A DNA stretch of 64,000 nucleotides from Arachnopeziza araneosa. Lineage: Eukaryota > Ascomycota > Leotiomycetes > Helotiales > Arachnopezizaceae. The notes under the pieces are model-generated. The model was not told where the DNA came from. It saw only the letters and a list, made by a program, of their open reading frames with translations, and ran no database searches. The position numbers and the translations under genes were made by a program. Where the stretch lies: contig QYAI01000135.1 of assembly GCA_003988855.1 (NCBI GenBank), positions 1 through 64,000 on the forward strand. Reading direction: 5' to 3'. Below, in pieces: positions 32,701-47,900 of this stretch (positions are counted from its first letter, which is position 1; every line of letters begins with the position of its first letter).

Positions 32701-35700
32701 GTTGGTCAATCACATTGAGATGTGAAGAGAGTACGCGTCTTTGCAATATGTATCGATGCACAATGCTCTAAATGTCCGCCAGGGGAAGATATTTTATAAG
32801 GTTGGGGCAGGTGTTAACTATCGTGAGCGTGTAGATCATCTTTGTCGGGTTAGCTGAGATGGACCGAACAAGAAACACAATTGAGAAGGAATGGGCCACG
32901 GTACCAGAAACTGATCAGGCTGTTGGGAGTCCAACTCATCCATCAATCCACCTACTCGTTCCGGCATCATCTCTAGAAGGCTGATCATCGAGGCCAGTAT
33001 CCTGAAAACCTGATAAATCCTAACTCCAAAACGAAATAAAGTCGCCCTAGCACAACATCCAAATCACAGGGATTCGATTCAACGGGTGCTAAATCAAATG
33101 TTGGCAAAGCTCTGTCCATGGCATCCAACATTGATCGTCTCAAGAATTTCCAAGTAGAGGAGGTTGTAGAGAAAATGTCCATCACAGGATGTCTAGGTGG
33201 CAGGGTGAATATTTAATTATGCTCAGATGTCATCAGCCATACGTGCTGGGATATAGAGGAGGATCAACCCCTTGCTGCTGCAGCATCTCTCGTCTCCATT
33301 TCGAGGATTGAAAAAGAACCTATGGCGGTTGTTATAACTGAATAAAGATGCAGACTTTCCGCCCCTGGTGTAACGTGGTATTTGTTACGTAAATCAAATA
33401 TTCATAAAATTCTTGCTAATGAGTATGTCGAGTAGTAGAACTGAGTGTAAGTTGTAAAGCAAACTCTGGACACGAGTGAATGGTCCAGCTAGATCAAGAG
33501 AAAGCACGCGAGAACCCGGGATATTTTAGTATACGCAGCAAGCTGAAAGAACCTGGCTCGTAGCTGTGCCCATGTGTTGACAGTTGCTCGAAGACTAGCT
33601 TTCGCAAGGAGGAAAGGCTTAGAAGCAGGATGAGAAGGCGGAACACCAATCTGGACGCAACGGAGGATCAAAAGAAGATGCAGGAAGTTCGGAATCTGAT
33701 GGGAAAAACCTCATGGGGCATTTCCGCAGGGATCATAGCTGAGATCTATTTTAGTAAGGTACAACTCAGATGGTGGCGGCACTTAGTCGTCATAAATTTT
33801 CCCAATGTGGAACCGTGGCGTTGAGTGGACCGGTACATCCATGAAGTCACTGGACTCCAAGGTCTGAGCGCCAATAGACTGTAAGGGTAAGCTACAACGG
33901 ACAGAAAAGACACGCAATAACGCCGGAACGGCTCGCGACGTGTTCTGGAGGAAGATGAAAGCACAACGAGAGTGAGTATGCTTGGGCACCCAGAGAGCTG
34001 TGTGCTTCAGGCTAGATACTGCTAAGGAGTAGTCTCAGAATGAAGATATGTTTTGCCTCAGAGCTGCGCTTGCAACGTTGAGGCTTCAGAGGGTGGGCGA
34101 CAGCGGCGATTTCAGGGCCCAGCCACTCCGGCTGGTGATCTGGAGAGAAGGCCTGGCATGGAACAGCTTGGCATGGAACAGCTGAGGTCTCATCCCATGG
34201 CGGATGGACCGATCCGTCCTAGCATCCGCCTTTAGGGTTGTAATAGCCGGAATGCGGGGAGGCATGGTTCGTAAACAGCAGCAGTGGAGACCAATACCGA
34301 TGCCTGCCCCAATGGTAAGAAGCTATGGCATTTGCGTGCGGACAATTTAACCGTCTCGTCTGCTGCAAGACATCATTGGAAACCGAAAAACAGGCACCGA
34401 CACAATTGGATATGATCGACGAGGGCAGAGTGGCCGGGTGCGGTCGGGTCATTAGAGCCATTGGTAGCTGAGCGAGGGCGAATAGATGCCCCTGGGAATA
34501 CGGTTGTAACAGGAGCGTTGAGCGAGGGATTTGGAATTTCAGATGCAGCGCATCAGCGCGGGGAATTAAGGTCCTGCTCATGATCTGCAAAAGCCACGAA
34601 AGGAGCCTTGCGCGTTGTCTGGATAAACTTTGTGCAGCACAGTATCGGCTCGCTTGTACCGTTAGCCTTAGGGTCAAGCTAACCCGGTTCGACTAGCGTC
34701 ACTGAGCCCACAGCGACGACGCGCCTGCAAACTCTTCATCCCATCTCGATTCACAGCGCACTTCGATCATCCTGGCGCTGCACCGTGATGTGTTTCCAGA
34801 ACGCCTCTTCCTTGCTGTCTCCCACCAGTGCTTCGGTCCCCGAAAGAGCCAAGCTCTCCGCCGTGGGAAATTCGTGATGCCTGCCCCTGTCGCGGGTGTT
34901 GAAGGCTTGTCAATGAAGCCGAGAAGGTTCCCAATTTACAAATCAACCAAGACAGGGACACTCCTGAGTTTATACACATAACGGCTTGTGAGCTTTTCAA
35001 GGCCTGTGGTTAACTTCTAAAATAGCCACAACAATAAGTGGCAGCGCTTGTAAGGTTTTCAGCACACCTTTCCTATTCGGCTCGATAAAGTGCTCAAAAG
35101 AGGATGAAGCATGAGCAATTGCACCATCTTGATCGTGATCGTCTATTCGTGTATGCGGAATATCGGGCAGCCACCGACGACACTCAGCCGCATCCCTCCA
35201 TCATCGGCTCCAAACGTTTCACCAAATCAAACACTCGCCAGGGCCAAAACTTGCTCCCTTCCCTACCTCCAAGCTGTTTGATCTTCAACCGTGGCTAACC
35301 TGGTTCAGTTCAGATTCCCCAGATCTCCCAGATCCCCATCTTTTTATCCTTTTTGATCGGTGAATGAAACATGGGGTCGTACGGCCGAATGAAGCTGCGG
35401 AACTGAACAGCCCTCCCTGTATTCCAATCCGTTGAGACTAGAACGTTGCGAGGATGGAGCTGAGAAGCTGGCTGAAAGATCTCACAGCAACCAGTCCATC
35501 CCGTCAAAGACAAGAAGTGAAGGAATTACATCTTCCGCCTAGGATGATATTGTGTATGGTGCGGCTGCTCAGTGACGTCGTGGTTCTGTTTATTCAGCAT
35601 TTCATATCCAATGCCATCGAAAGTTCCTTCCTTATGACAGCATACTCCTGTCGAATCCATTCTCAGGTGTTGGAAATCCCAGACTCTTGAGATTGAATCA

Positions 35701-35999
35701 GGTTTCCTCGTTCTTCTTTGAGGTCTGATAATGAAAATCTTCCATTTTCAGGAAAGGGGCGAGTTCGCCTTCCCTAATTGTCATGTTCGATTTCTCATGT
35801 ATACCACGGCTATATCCCATTCAGGTAGATGAGCAACACCGTACATGTTGATTTGGAACCTCACTCGCCTGAAACTTTTCTAGCACTATTGACTTTGTTA
35901 GTCGTAAGTGAAGAAATATTTGTGCTTAGCATAGCTCACTATTATCAGACATCATAAACATAAACACAATTTCGCCTTTCAGCCTCAACAAACAATACC
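32701..35999. other. Long divergent intergenic region between ABC transporter and NRPS
   Basis: This 3.3-kb spacer must contain both promoters. I find no convincing gene. A 66-codon minus-strand frame at 32985-33185 is unsupported. The part from about 34050 to 35000 looks more GC-rich than its surroundings and contains a perfect 15-bp tandem duplication at 34154-34183. No terminal repeats or transposase motifs were found. The last 60 bases before the NRPS start are AC-rich, as in fungal leaders. Confidence 0.4.
34154..34183. repeat. Perfect 15-bp tandem duplication
   Basis: The 15-mer TGGCATGGAACAGCT occurs twice head to tail. It lies inside the GC-richer part of the spacer upstream of the NRPS. 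No function is evident. Confidence 0.9.
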
Positions 36000-38900
36000 A
36001 TGGCGAGCATAACTGAGCTGAGCGCTGAGGATTTGAAAAACATTCAACAATGGAATGGATCATCCCTCGCGGCTGTTAATCGATGCGTACATGAGATATT
36101 TGCAGAACGTGTCCTCCAGGGTCCGTTTGTAGAAGCAATCTGCGCGCATGATGGCAGCTTCTCTTACTCTGAACTCGACGATGCGTCTAATCGCCTGGCT
36201 CAACACTTGGTTGAAACCTACAAAATTGCTTCGGAACAATTTATTGCCTTGGCGTTCAACAAATCTGTCTGGAATGTTGTTGCTATGCTAGGAGTTCTTA
36301 AAGCTGGCGCGGCTTTTATACCTCTTGATCCTAACGCCCCCCACGCTCGACTCCAATCTTTATGTCAACGCACAAATTCTCCACTACTATTGTGCTCCAG
36401 CAGCCATATAGAGAACTTTTCCGGCATTGCCCCCTGCATTCTTGGAATTGATAGCAACTTACTCGCTAAACTACCAAATGCCAAAGTCACCACCCGAGCC
36501 TCCGATGTTGAATTTACAAAGGCAGCGTACCTCATATTCACATCAGGATCAACTGGCGAGCCAAAAGGAACTATTATTGAGCATGGAGCACTTGCCACTT
36601 CTATCAACAACCATGGGCCGAGAATGTACATGGATTCGAGCTCTAGAGTTCTGCAGTTTGCGGCACACACTTTTGATGCGAGTATTCAAGAAATACTCAG
36701 CACGCTTCTTCTAGGAGGCACTGTATGTATAACTGATGAACACTCTCGGTTGAATGATATTGCGAAAGTAATCAATGATCTGCGAGTGAATTGGGCATGT
36801 TTGACTCCTTCGGTTGTCGATTTCATCTCACCACATGATGTCCCTGGGCTCCGCACCTTAATTCTTGTAGGTGAGCCAATGAACCAAACACATTTAGCAA
36901 CATGGTCGCCATCTACTAGGCTTATCAATGGCTATGGACCCACAGAATGCACTATTGCCGCTGTTGCAAATACCAGCATCACAACCGACACTCACCCACT
37001 GGACATCGGCTACCCTATTGGTGTTCATTGCTGGGTGGTACAAAGCGAGAACCACGATAAGCTAGTTCCTGTTGGGTCTGAAGGGGAGCTCCTAATCCAG
37101 GGGCCGACTCTTGCGAGGTGTTATCTCAATGATGCAGCCAAGACTGCTGACTCCTTCATCCAAGGCCCACAGTGGACTAAGGAAGTCTTCGGGATTGTTT
37201 GTACTGATCGGATGTACAAAACTGGAGACATTGTAAGACAGAATGCTGATGGATCTTTGAGGTTCATTGGCCGAAAAGATAATCAAGTTAAAGTGGTAAG
37301 CAGTTCTTCGATCCAATTGTTGGCACCATCTGACTGATCGTAAATTTAAGCATGGTCAGAGAGTCGAGCTGGGAGAGATCGAGGTTAACCTGTATATCGA
37401 TCTCGCGGTAAAGCAATGCTTGGTTCTTCTACCCAAAGCCGGCCCCCTCAAAGGTCGATTGGTCGCGTTGGTGTCCTCCCATAATGATGGAATCGCTCGA
37501 GGGGTTATCGAGCTAATGACGACACCTGAAGATTGTCAAGAAATCCGCTTGGTAGCCACAAGACTCCTGGATAGACTCCCAGCTTACATGGTGCCATTCA
37601 TGATTGGTGTTGCGACAATACCACGCCAGCCTTCGGGAAAGCTTGATCGGAAGCTTGCCGCCACGTGGCTGGAGATGATGAATAGCGACATGTATCAGCA
37701 ACTAGTTGCAGCTGCACAATTGCCAGATAATCTAATCAATGTCACTGCTAAGCCTGTAGGCGAAGTTGAGGCTTTATTGGTAAATATCTGGGGTCGCGTC
37801 CTAAATTTGGATCCCGAAAAGATCAACCTAAACCGTCCGTTCTTGAGTCTTGGCGGTGATTCAATTTCAGCAATGCAAGTGATCGGCCACTGCTCAAAGA
37901 ACAAACTCGCAGTATCCGTCCAAGATGTACTTAAAGCCAAATCAGTGACTGAGCTTGCTAGCCGCGCAAAGTCTATGAGCGGTCCCATCAGTTACACAGA
38001 GGTTGTCGATCAAGATTTTGAGCTTTCACCGATTCAGCAACTATTCTTCAGCCTGCCCAATCAAGGTGCTGGGCACTTCAACCAAAGCTTCTTTCTTCGT
38101 GTTACGCACAGAATATCCTTCGCTAATCTTTGCTCGGCTGTTGAGGCTATTGTCCAACGTCACTCAATGCTTCGAGCAAGATTTACCGGGAACCCGGTAG
38201 TGCAACGAATCACGGATGATGTAGCCGGATCTTACAGACTTAAGTCTCATTCCGTTATGACACAAGAACTAGCCACCCCTGTAATCAACGAGAGCCAGAC
38301 AATTCTCAACCCCGTTCACGGTCCCCTCTTTGCAGTAGACTTATTCGATGTTGCTAATGGCGATCAACTTCTTTTCATGGTTGGTCACCATCTAGTCATC
38401 GATCTTGTTTCTTGGAGGGTCATTCTAGACGAAGTGGAAGAGCTACTCTTAAACCCCTCACGTGACTGGGTTATCGAGAGGCCTTTTCCATTTCAGAATT
38501 GGTGCAGTTTGCAGAGGGACCATGCACAGAACTTTCCCATTGAAAAATGTGTCCCAAATCTGGACATTCCTCCTGGCGATTTCAATTTCTGGGGAATGGA
38601 AAATGAACCCAACAACTATGGAAATGTGTCCGTGGAAGGGTTCGAGATCGATACTGAAATTACTACTCAGCTATTGACACAATGCCACACCGCTTTTCGA
38701 ACCGAGCAAATCGACATACTTCTTTCTGCTCTCATACATTCTTTCTCTGGAGCCTTTCAGAACCGCTCAGTTCCAGTTTACACAGAAGGTCATGGCCGAG
38801 AGCCTTCGAACATGGACGTAAATCTGTCCAAGACGGTTGGGTGGTTTACCACACTGTATCCTGTTCATATACCAGCTTCAGCTTTTCGTGATCCATTTGA

Positions 38901-41900
38901 AGTGGTGAAGTTTGTGAAAGACTTCCGTCGCAGAGTTCCAGACAACGGAAGACCGTACTTTGCCAGTCGATGCCTTACAGAAGCCGGCAAGAAGCACTTC
39001 GGTCGGCAGTGGCCACTTGAAATTACATTCAACTACCTGGGTCAATATCAACAACTAGAGCGCAAAGGCGCTCTACTTACTCCTGCTGAGAGTATGGCTG
39101 GCGAAGCTCGAGGCTCTGGAGGAGTCTCTGATGTTGGCCATGACACACCAAGATTCGGCCTCTTCGAGATCTCTGCAGTCATTGTCCAAGGAAGGCTTCG
39201 ATTCTCATTTACGTTCAATCGTAAAATCAAACATCGAAATAGAATTTCTAAATGGGTTACGGGATGTCAAGACGCCATTTGTCTAATTGTGAAACAATTA
39301 TCACAGATGGCTCCCCAGCCTACTCTGAGCGATTTCCCACTTCTTTCTTTGACATACGAGAGCCTTCAGAAAGTCGTCATGGAAACTCTTCCATCTCTTG
39401 GGCTCCCTGATTATAATAATATCGAGAGTATATACCCTTGCTCCTCAATCCAGGAGGGTCTCTTGATTAGCCAGTTTAGAAACGCTTCAAGCTATGAAGA
39501 TCACGTGATATATGAGGTCAAACTTCGAGCTGGCTCAGTGCCGGACATACCACAGCTCGTGGAGGCATGGAAGATTGTTGTCCAACGTCATCCAACACTT
39601 CGTACTATATTCTTCGATCATGTTGGCGATGATGATAGGATTTACGATCAAGTCGTACTGAAGCATGTGACTGTCGACGTATCGATCATGAATTGTAAAG
39701 ATCGAGAAGATGCTCTTGAGAGATTGAATATCGCACCAATGAGGCTTCAAGACAATAAAAACCATCCGCCGCATCACTTCACAATATGTCAGACCTCTGA
39801 TTCTAGGATATTCTGCAAAGTCGAAATCAGCCACACCATCATTGACGGCGAGTCGATGTCAATTGTATTCCGTGATCTCGCTTTGGCGTATGAAAATCGC
39901 TTAGATGTGGATACAGGTCCACTTTACAGCGAATATGTTGCGCATTTGCAATCCCTGGACGTATCTAATGGTATTGATTATTGGAAGTCGTACTTGACGG
40001 AAGTAGAACCTTGCACTTTCCCCGTCTTGAATGACGGTATACCAGTGTCCAAAGTTCTCCATTCAATTCAGCTTAACTTTGGAATCACCGAATTTCTCTC
40101 ACTTCAACAATTTTGCGAAATGAATGGCTTTACTTTGTCCAATGTATTTCACACAGCGTGGGCTCTTATTCTTCGTCTCTATACAGGCTCTGAGGAAAGT
40201 AGCTTTGGTTATCTATCATCAAACAGAGACGTGCCAATCAATAATGCAAAAGATGCTGTCGGGCCATATATCAACATGCTCGTGTGTCGTTTGAAAATCA
40301 ATTCCTCGACCAAGCTCAACGAAATCGTCCGCCAAGTCCAAAACGACTACGTTGAAAGCTTACCATACAAGCACACTTCCTTAGCAGAAATTCAACACGC
40401 TTTGAAATTATCAAGCAACCCTCTATTTAACACCTCGCTTTCGTATCGCAAGCTCCCATCAGCGGCTGATGATGCAAACACAGATGTAAGTTTTACCCAA
40501 TGCTGTCCTACTTACGATCCCACAGAATACCCCTTATCTATCAACATCGAATCTTCCGAAGACTCTGCTGCCATTGATCTCGACTACTGGACTGATCACA
40601 TATCCGATGGTCAAGCCGCAAGCATCGGCCGAACTTTCTTGCAAGCACTCCAAAATGTTCTCCAAAAGCCCGAATGCACTGTCGGGCAGCTCGACAGTCT
40701 GAGTGCGCATGATCATCAACAAATTATGACCTGGAACAGCAAAATGCCGAAGATGATCAATGACTGTGTCCATACGGTCATTGAGGAGCAAGCTAGAATT
40801 CAGCCAGACGGCCCCGCTGTAGATGGATGGGATGGCAAGTTCACTTACTCTGAACTGGATACACTTTCTGCAAAGCTCGCCATGCACCTAGCTGAGCTAG
40901 GTGTTGGTGCCGGGATATTTGTGCCAGTCTGTTTTGAGAAGTCATCCTGGACTATCGTGGCCATGATTGCTATTCTCAAGGCCGGTGGCGGCGTAGTTCC
41001 TCTGGATCCAAAACATCCCAGAGCAGCTCTGGAACTTCGAATTCACGATACCAAAAGCCAAATTGTATTAGCAGCTCCAGATTTAGCTCATTTATTTATC
41101 GATTTTGTACGTCATGTTGTTGTTGTCAGTCCAGAATCTATAGACGCACTCTCCGACCACGCTGGCGATGTTCACAGCATCTCAGTTCAGCCTTCAGATC
41201 CATGTTTTATCATCTACACTTCTGGCTCCACTGGTCGGCCTAAAGGTGTCGTGTTAGAGCATCGAAATCTTGTCACCTCGGGGGACGCGCATGGGTCATG
41301 CTATGAACACGGACCCGGAACCAGAGTCTTGCAATTTTCTGCGTATACTTTCGACAATAGTCTTGAAGACATATTTACAACGTTGATGCGCGGTGGTTGC
41401 GTATGCGTTCCTTCCGAGAGCGATAGATATGGCAATCTGGCAGGAGCGATCAATGAAATGGCTGTGAATTTTATGAGTCTTACACCCACAGTCGCCAGTC
41501 TTCTGCATCCATCACAAGTTCCTACAATCAACGGTGTCAGCCTAGGTGGAGAGCCCCTTACCAAGGAGAATGTTGAGGTTTGGGCGGACGCGGTGCGTCT
41601 CCAAGGTGGATATGGACCATCCGAATGTTCTATCAATGCGACATGGAGGGAATTAGATCGAAACTCCGAACCTACCAACTTGGGACGATCAATTGGTAGT
41701 GTGTCTTGGATCGTCGATCCTTCTGACTACAATGTCCTCTTACCAATTGGATGTGTGGGCGAACTTTTGATTGAAGGCCCAATTGTTGCACGAGGCTATC
41801 TCAACGACGAGGAAAAGACAGCAGCAGCATTCATCTTTGACCCGACATGGGCGAGTGGCGGCAGTCGGAGGATGTATCGTACTGGTGACTTGGTGCGGTA

Positions 41901-44900
41901 CAATTCTGATGGTACCATAACGTATCTTGGGCGCCGTGATACTCAGGTGAAGCTGAATGGCCAGCGTCTCGAGATTGAAGAAATTGAGCATCATGTTAAA
42001 GCAAATCTCCCATCCGGCACTCGTTCAGCAGTGGAATTGGTGAAGTCAGAGAACGGCACCAAGTTCTTAGCTGTCTTTTTCTGTCCAAAAACTCCGACAT
42101 CTGCTGCTAAGTCTCACATCGAATTGTCGACTATGGACGAGCCCATCAAACTGATTGCTAGCAATCTTGAAGCTGCATTGACCAAGACACTTCCCAAATA
42201 TATGGTGCCAACTTTATATATATCTGTCTCCTCGATACCTACCACAGCTTCGGAGAAGATCGATCGTCGTATGCTTCGAACTCTGTGTGAGTCTCTTTCG
42301 GACAATCAGGCTGCTCAATACAGGCTTGCGAAGCAAAGCACCTGCCAACTTTCTTCTGAATCAGAAAAGAAGCTAGGCCTTCTATGGGAGTCAGTCTTAA
42401 AACTCAAACCAGGCTCTGTTGGAGCAGACGATGATTTCTTTGAAGTGGGAGGAGACTCAATTGGAGCCATGAGACTTATGACAGCCGCAAGACAACAAGG
42501 TATTTCGATTTCAGTGACGAGTATCTTCCGAAAGTCTACACTTTCAGATCTCGCCAAAGAGATTGAGCAGGAGGTCGGTACAGTGACCGACTTGGGGATC
42601 GAAGAACCGGTTGCCCCAGACCCAGAACCATTTTCACTTCTCAAGTCTTCCATCTCGATGTTCAAGACAATTAAGACCGTGGCAGAAATATGTCAAGTCG
42701 ATCCTGAGTCTATTCAAGACATCTATCCTGCAAGTCCACTTCAAGAAGGCCTCATCTCGCTTGCTTTGAAAGATCCAGGCGCTTATGTCGCTCAAAACCT
42801 TTATCAACTGCCCGCTGATGTTGATCTTGCGCGATTCAAGGAGGCATGGGCGAGGGCTTTCACTGATGAGAGCATCCTGAGAAGTCGCATTGTGCACACA
42901 GACCAACATGGATTTCTTCAAGTGGTGCTCGAAGAACCCCCCATCTGGGAAGATTTCTCGCCTATGGAGGATCTGCCCTTGGTCTCGCGACTTCTTCCAC
43001 CATATAATGGTGGCCCGCTCTCCACTTATGGCATTATTGAGGCGTCAAAGGGGAACGCCAAATTTGTTTGGACAGCTCACCACGCTATCTACGATGGCTG
43101 GTGTGTTCCATCAATTTTCGAAAAAGTCGAAGAGTACTATTATTCATCTTCCATAAGTGATACACCACAAAGTATCCCATTTTCCAGATTCATTAAGTAT
43201 CTGTCTGTCACGAACCAGAATGATTCCGATGCCTTTTGGCGCGCGAAACTCTCTGGAACATCGGCAATACCGTGGCCTGTCCTTCCCCACCCGGCCTATC
43301 AAGTTCAGGCTACCAGTGTTTTGAAGCGCGTTATCTCTATATCTCGAACATCTGGATCTCGTATTACCTTGCCATCCATCATCCGAGCAGCTTGGGCCTT
43401 GACACTTTCGGTATATTCTGGAAGCAACGAAGACGTTGTGTTTGGAGAAATACTTACTGGACGTGATGTTCCGGTTCCAGGTATCGTGGATATGATTGGA
43501 CCTACCCTGACGACCGTTCCTACAAGAATCGCTATTCAAGATGCTATGAAGCTGTCCAAATTTCTGCAGAATATCCAAGTTCAGTCAGCCGAAGTCGTTC
43601 CGTTTCAGCATGCAGGTCTTCAACGTATCAAGCTGCTAGATGAAGACACAGCTGTTGCTTCCAGCTTTCAGAATATTCTCGTCATCAACGGGGATAGCGA
43701 ACCACCACCAAAGAGCAGCCTTTTCGAGCTTTTGAGTGCAAGTACTGCAGGCACGAATTTTTCATCCTACCCTCTTTCCACAATTTGCGATGTTGAAGGC
43801 GGGGTATTTAGCGTTGAAGTTCATTATGATCCAGCAGTGGTCAACAAATGGCAAGTGGAAAAGCTTGTCAACCAATTTGACCACTTTATCCAACAGCTGA
43901 ATGCACGGAAATTTTGCAATGAAACGCTCGGTCAAATTCAAATATTGAACCCAAGAGATGAAATAGAAATACGAGCGTGGAACAGCAAACCCTTGATGCG
44001 GGTTGAGAAATGTATCCACCAGCTTTTTCAAAGCCAAGTTCAACTGCAGCCTGCCAGTAAAGTGGCAATTGATTCGCACGATGCCCAGCTCACCTACGTG
44101 GAGCTGGAAAACCTCTCGATGCGCCTCGCTCAGTATCTTGTCGAACAAAATATCAAAGCTTCTATTATACCATTCTGCTTCGAAAAGTCCGCTTGGGCAA
44201 TCGTTTCTATGATGGCAATCATGAAGGCTGGGAAAGCTTTTGTCCCCCTTGATTTAGCTTCACCAGTTGCTAGGTTGAGGGATATTATGAGCGATATCAA
44301 AGCAGACCACATTCTCTGCTCTTCTCAGCATCTAGATCTCTGCCAAAAGTTGACGAAGAACACGACAGTTGTTGATCGTTTTATGATTGAAACTCTTCCA
44401 GCAAGTCAAATCAACCTTCCGGCATGGAATTGCGACAGTCCTGCGTATGTGATCTTTACCTCCGGAAGCACAGGAAAACCAAAGTAAGTATGAAAAGCCA
44501 GACTTACAACATTCAAACTAATGATAAAAAGGGGAACTGTCATGGATCATTCTGCATTTTGCACAAGCGCTGCTGGACATGGGCCCACGGTCGGGCTGAG
44601 TTCAGACTCTCGCGCGCTTCAATTTTCTTCATATACATTTGATGTAAGTGTAATGGAGATCTTTACAACCCTCACCATTGGCGGAACCGTTTGCGTACCT
44701 GATGATGAGACGCGCTTAAACAATATGTCTGCATTCATAGCAGAGAAAAAGGCCACATGGACTGCTCTGACCCCAACGTTTATACAAATGCTCAATCCCT
44801 TGGTTACGACAAGCCTACGCACAGTGTGTCTTGGCGGAGAAAAGATGTCACAGCATGACATAGCTACTTGGTGCGACAGGGTCAATCTCATCAATGCGTA

Positions 44901-47900
44901 TGGGCCATCCGAGTGTGCCGTAGTGACAGCTGCGCGCCCAAACCTTACCATCACCACGGATCCTACAAATTTTGGATTTGCTACTGGATCTCGTACTTGG
45001 ATTATTGACCCACGAAACAACAACAGACTCGCACCCGTAGGATCAATTGGTGAGCTCGTTGTCGAGGGACCGCTTGCGAGGGGCTATTTAAATGATCAGA
45101 TCAAAACGGCAGAAGCCTTCTTTGAGAATCCAGACTGGGCGGTGTCTGAAAATCCTACGATCGCCACCAAAACCCGGAGATTCTACAAGACTGGAGACTT
45201 GGTGCGTTATGTTGCTGATGGAAGCATGTTGTTTTGCAGAAGAAAGGACACTCAGACAAAAATACATGGCCAGAGAATTGAAGTCGGCGAAATCGAGTAC
45301 AACTTAAAAGAGCACGCTGCGATTAGACATGTTTTAGCAATTGTCCCATCAATTGGACATTGTAGTTCTCGCCTTGTTGCTGTTCTGTCTGTAAAAGATA
45401 TAGAACCACTTGTTACGGTCCCCGACTTCGAGATTGTGGGTGGCAAAATTGGTTCGCCGTATGTGGCAAAGATCAGAGAATACCTTTGTGATCGGCTACC
45501 TGCCTACATGATACCATCTCATTGGATCTTAATGCAGAAACTTCCTCTCTTATCATCAGGGAAACTTGATCGAAGACAAACGACAAAGTGGATTGAAGAG
45601 CTGGACGAAGAGACTTATAGGAAGATCTGCGACATTGATAGTGAAGAACTGGATGAACCCTCTACCGATATCGAGATACAACTGCAGACAATCTGGGGCG
45701 AGGTTCTGAACTTGCCATCAAATAAGATCAGTCTCCACAAATCGTTTATCCACCTTGGCGGGGATTCTATCTCTGCTATGCAGGTTATGTCTCGATGCCG
45801 GTCTAATGGAATAGGAGTTACAGTCCAGCATATTTTGCAAAGTAAATCAATCTCTCAGCTTGCACTTTGCGTCTCGCTCCCAGAAGAGCAGGAAATCGTT
45901 GAAGAGGAGGTGGATGTTAACTTCGATCTCTCTCCAATCCAAAAGCTTTACTTCGAGGCCGTCGGAGACCGGAAAATGCATTTCAACCAAAGCACCATCC
46001 TTCGTTTCTCAAAAAAAATAGAACAGGCCTCCGTTGTTCGAGCAATTGAGGCACTGGTCAAAGCTCACTCCATGCTACGTTCCCGATTCACAAAGAGCAA
46101 ATCAGGAGTCTGGCAACAACGGGTGATCGCCCTCAGCCCAAATGCCTGCCACATCAGATGTCGAATCACCACCCCTAATCTACTAGAGAAGTTGGTTCGA
46201 GAGAGCCAAGAAAGCTTAGACATCGAAGACGGTCCAACTTTTGCAGCTGAACTCTTTCATGTTGGTGATGAACAGGTGCTCTCTCTTGTCGCACACCATC
46301 TTGTAATAGATGTTGTGTCTTGGCGCATAATTTTACAAGATCTCGAGGAGATGCTCAAATCAAACAAATTTGAGATTCCGGTGTCACTACCTTTTCAAAC
46401 TTGGTCGCGTCTCCAGATTGAGCAGGCCCAGAAATCGGTTGGTACAGCAATATCATTTCTTGACGAGGTTCCCACTGCCGATTTTGACTATTGGGGCATG
46501 CAAGGCAAATCAAATGTGTATTCAGATGTTGTTACCGAGTCATTTGAGCTTGGAGAAGAAACTTCGTCGAGTTTACTCGGATTATCACAAAAAGCTATGA
46601 ATACCGAAGCTGTGGACATCTTTATTGCTTCAACTCTCTATGCATTCAAGAAAACCTTTTCAGATAGGTCCACAACACCAGCAATCTATAACGAAGGTCA
46701 CGGGCGCGAGATTTGGGACAACTCCAGCTTGGATCTCTCTCGTACTGTCGGATGGTTCACAACTATCTGTCCACTCTACCTGCCAAGTATTGCGAACGGA
46801 AATATTGATTTGGTTGACGTTGTTCGCTGGATCAAAGATCTCCGCAGCCGTATTCCAGCTAAAGGCCGAGAGTACTTTGACTTCCGGTATCTCACAGATG
46901 CTGGGCGTAACAAGTGCAGTTCTCACTGGCCTATGGAGATAGCTTTTAATTATCTCGGAAAGCTGCAGCAGTTGGAGCGTCAAGACAACCTGCTCCAGCC
47001 CTTCGAGTCTTTGTCCAATGGCGATTCGGATGTTGGTCTTGATATGCCGAGATTTTCGTTGATTGATATTTCGGTCTCCGCAAAGAATGGGCAGATTCAA
47101 TTCTCTCTTTCGTATCACAAACAAATGAAACACCAAACAAAAATAAGAAGCTTCATCAGAGGGTGTCGATCATCGCTTGAGGAGGCTGCGCATCAACTGG
47201 CTCAACTTAAGCCTCAACGGACTTTAAGCGACTTTCCGCTGCTCCCCCTATCCTTCGATGGACTTAAAAAGTTCGAACAGAAACTCCCAATTCTTGGTGT
47301 TTCCTCTCTTCATGATATCGAAGATGCTTATCCTTGCTCTCCGATGCAACAAGGACTTCTGCTGTCTCAAGCAAAGAATCCAGACTTCTACGCGTATTCC
47401 AGTATTTTCAAAATCCGATCGTCGAAGCTTGCGCCGGTCAATGTTCGATGCTTACTTCAAGCATGGCAAGATATTGTTCAGCGACACTCAACAATGAGAA
47501 CAGTCTTTATGGATGGTGTGTGCCAAGACGGAGAAATTGGCCAGATCGTTCTCAGAGAACACCAGCCAGCTGTCGTACAGCTTCGTTGCGAGGACAAAGA
47601 TGCTCTGAAAGTATTATCCCAACTACCTCCACCAAAATTTGCCATACCTCAGCCTCCACACAGGCTGACTATATGCGAGACAAATACTGGGAGAGTCTAT
47701 GGACGAGTGGAAATGAGCCACGCTCTGTCTGATGGAACATCACTCCCTATCCTATTTGAGGATCTTTCTGAAGCTTATAGACATCGGATCAGCGATGATC
47801 ACGATGCCTTGACAGGCTCTGCTCCTATCTACAGCCACTATATCAATCATATCACGAAAAACTCAGCAGCTGGTGTGGATTACTGGAAATCTTATCTTTC

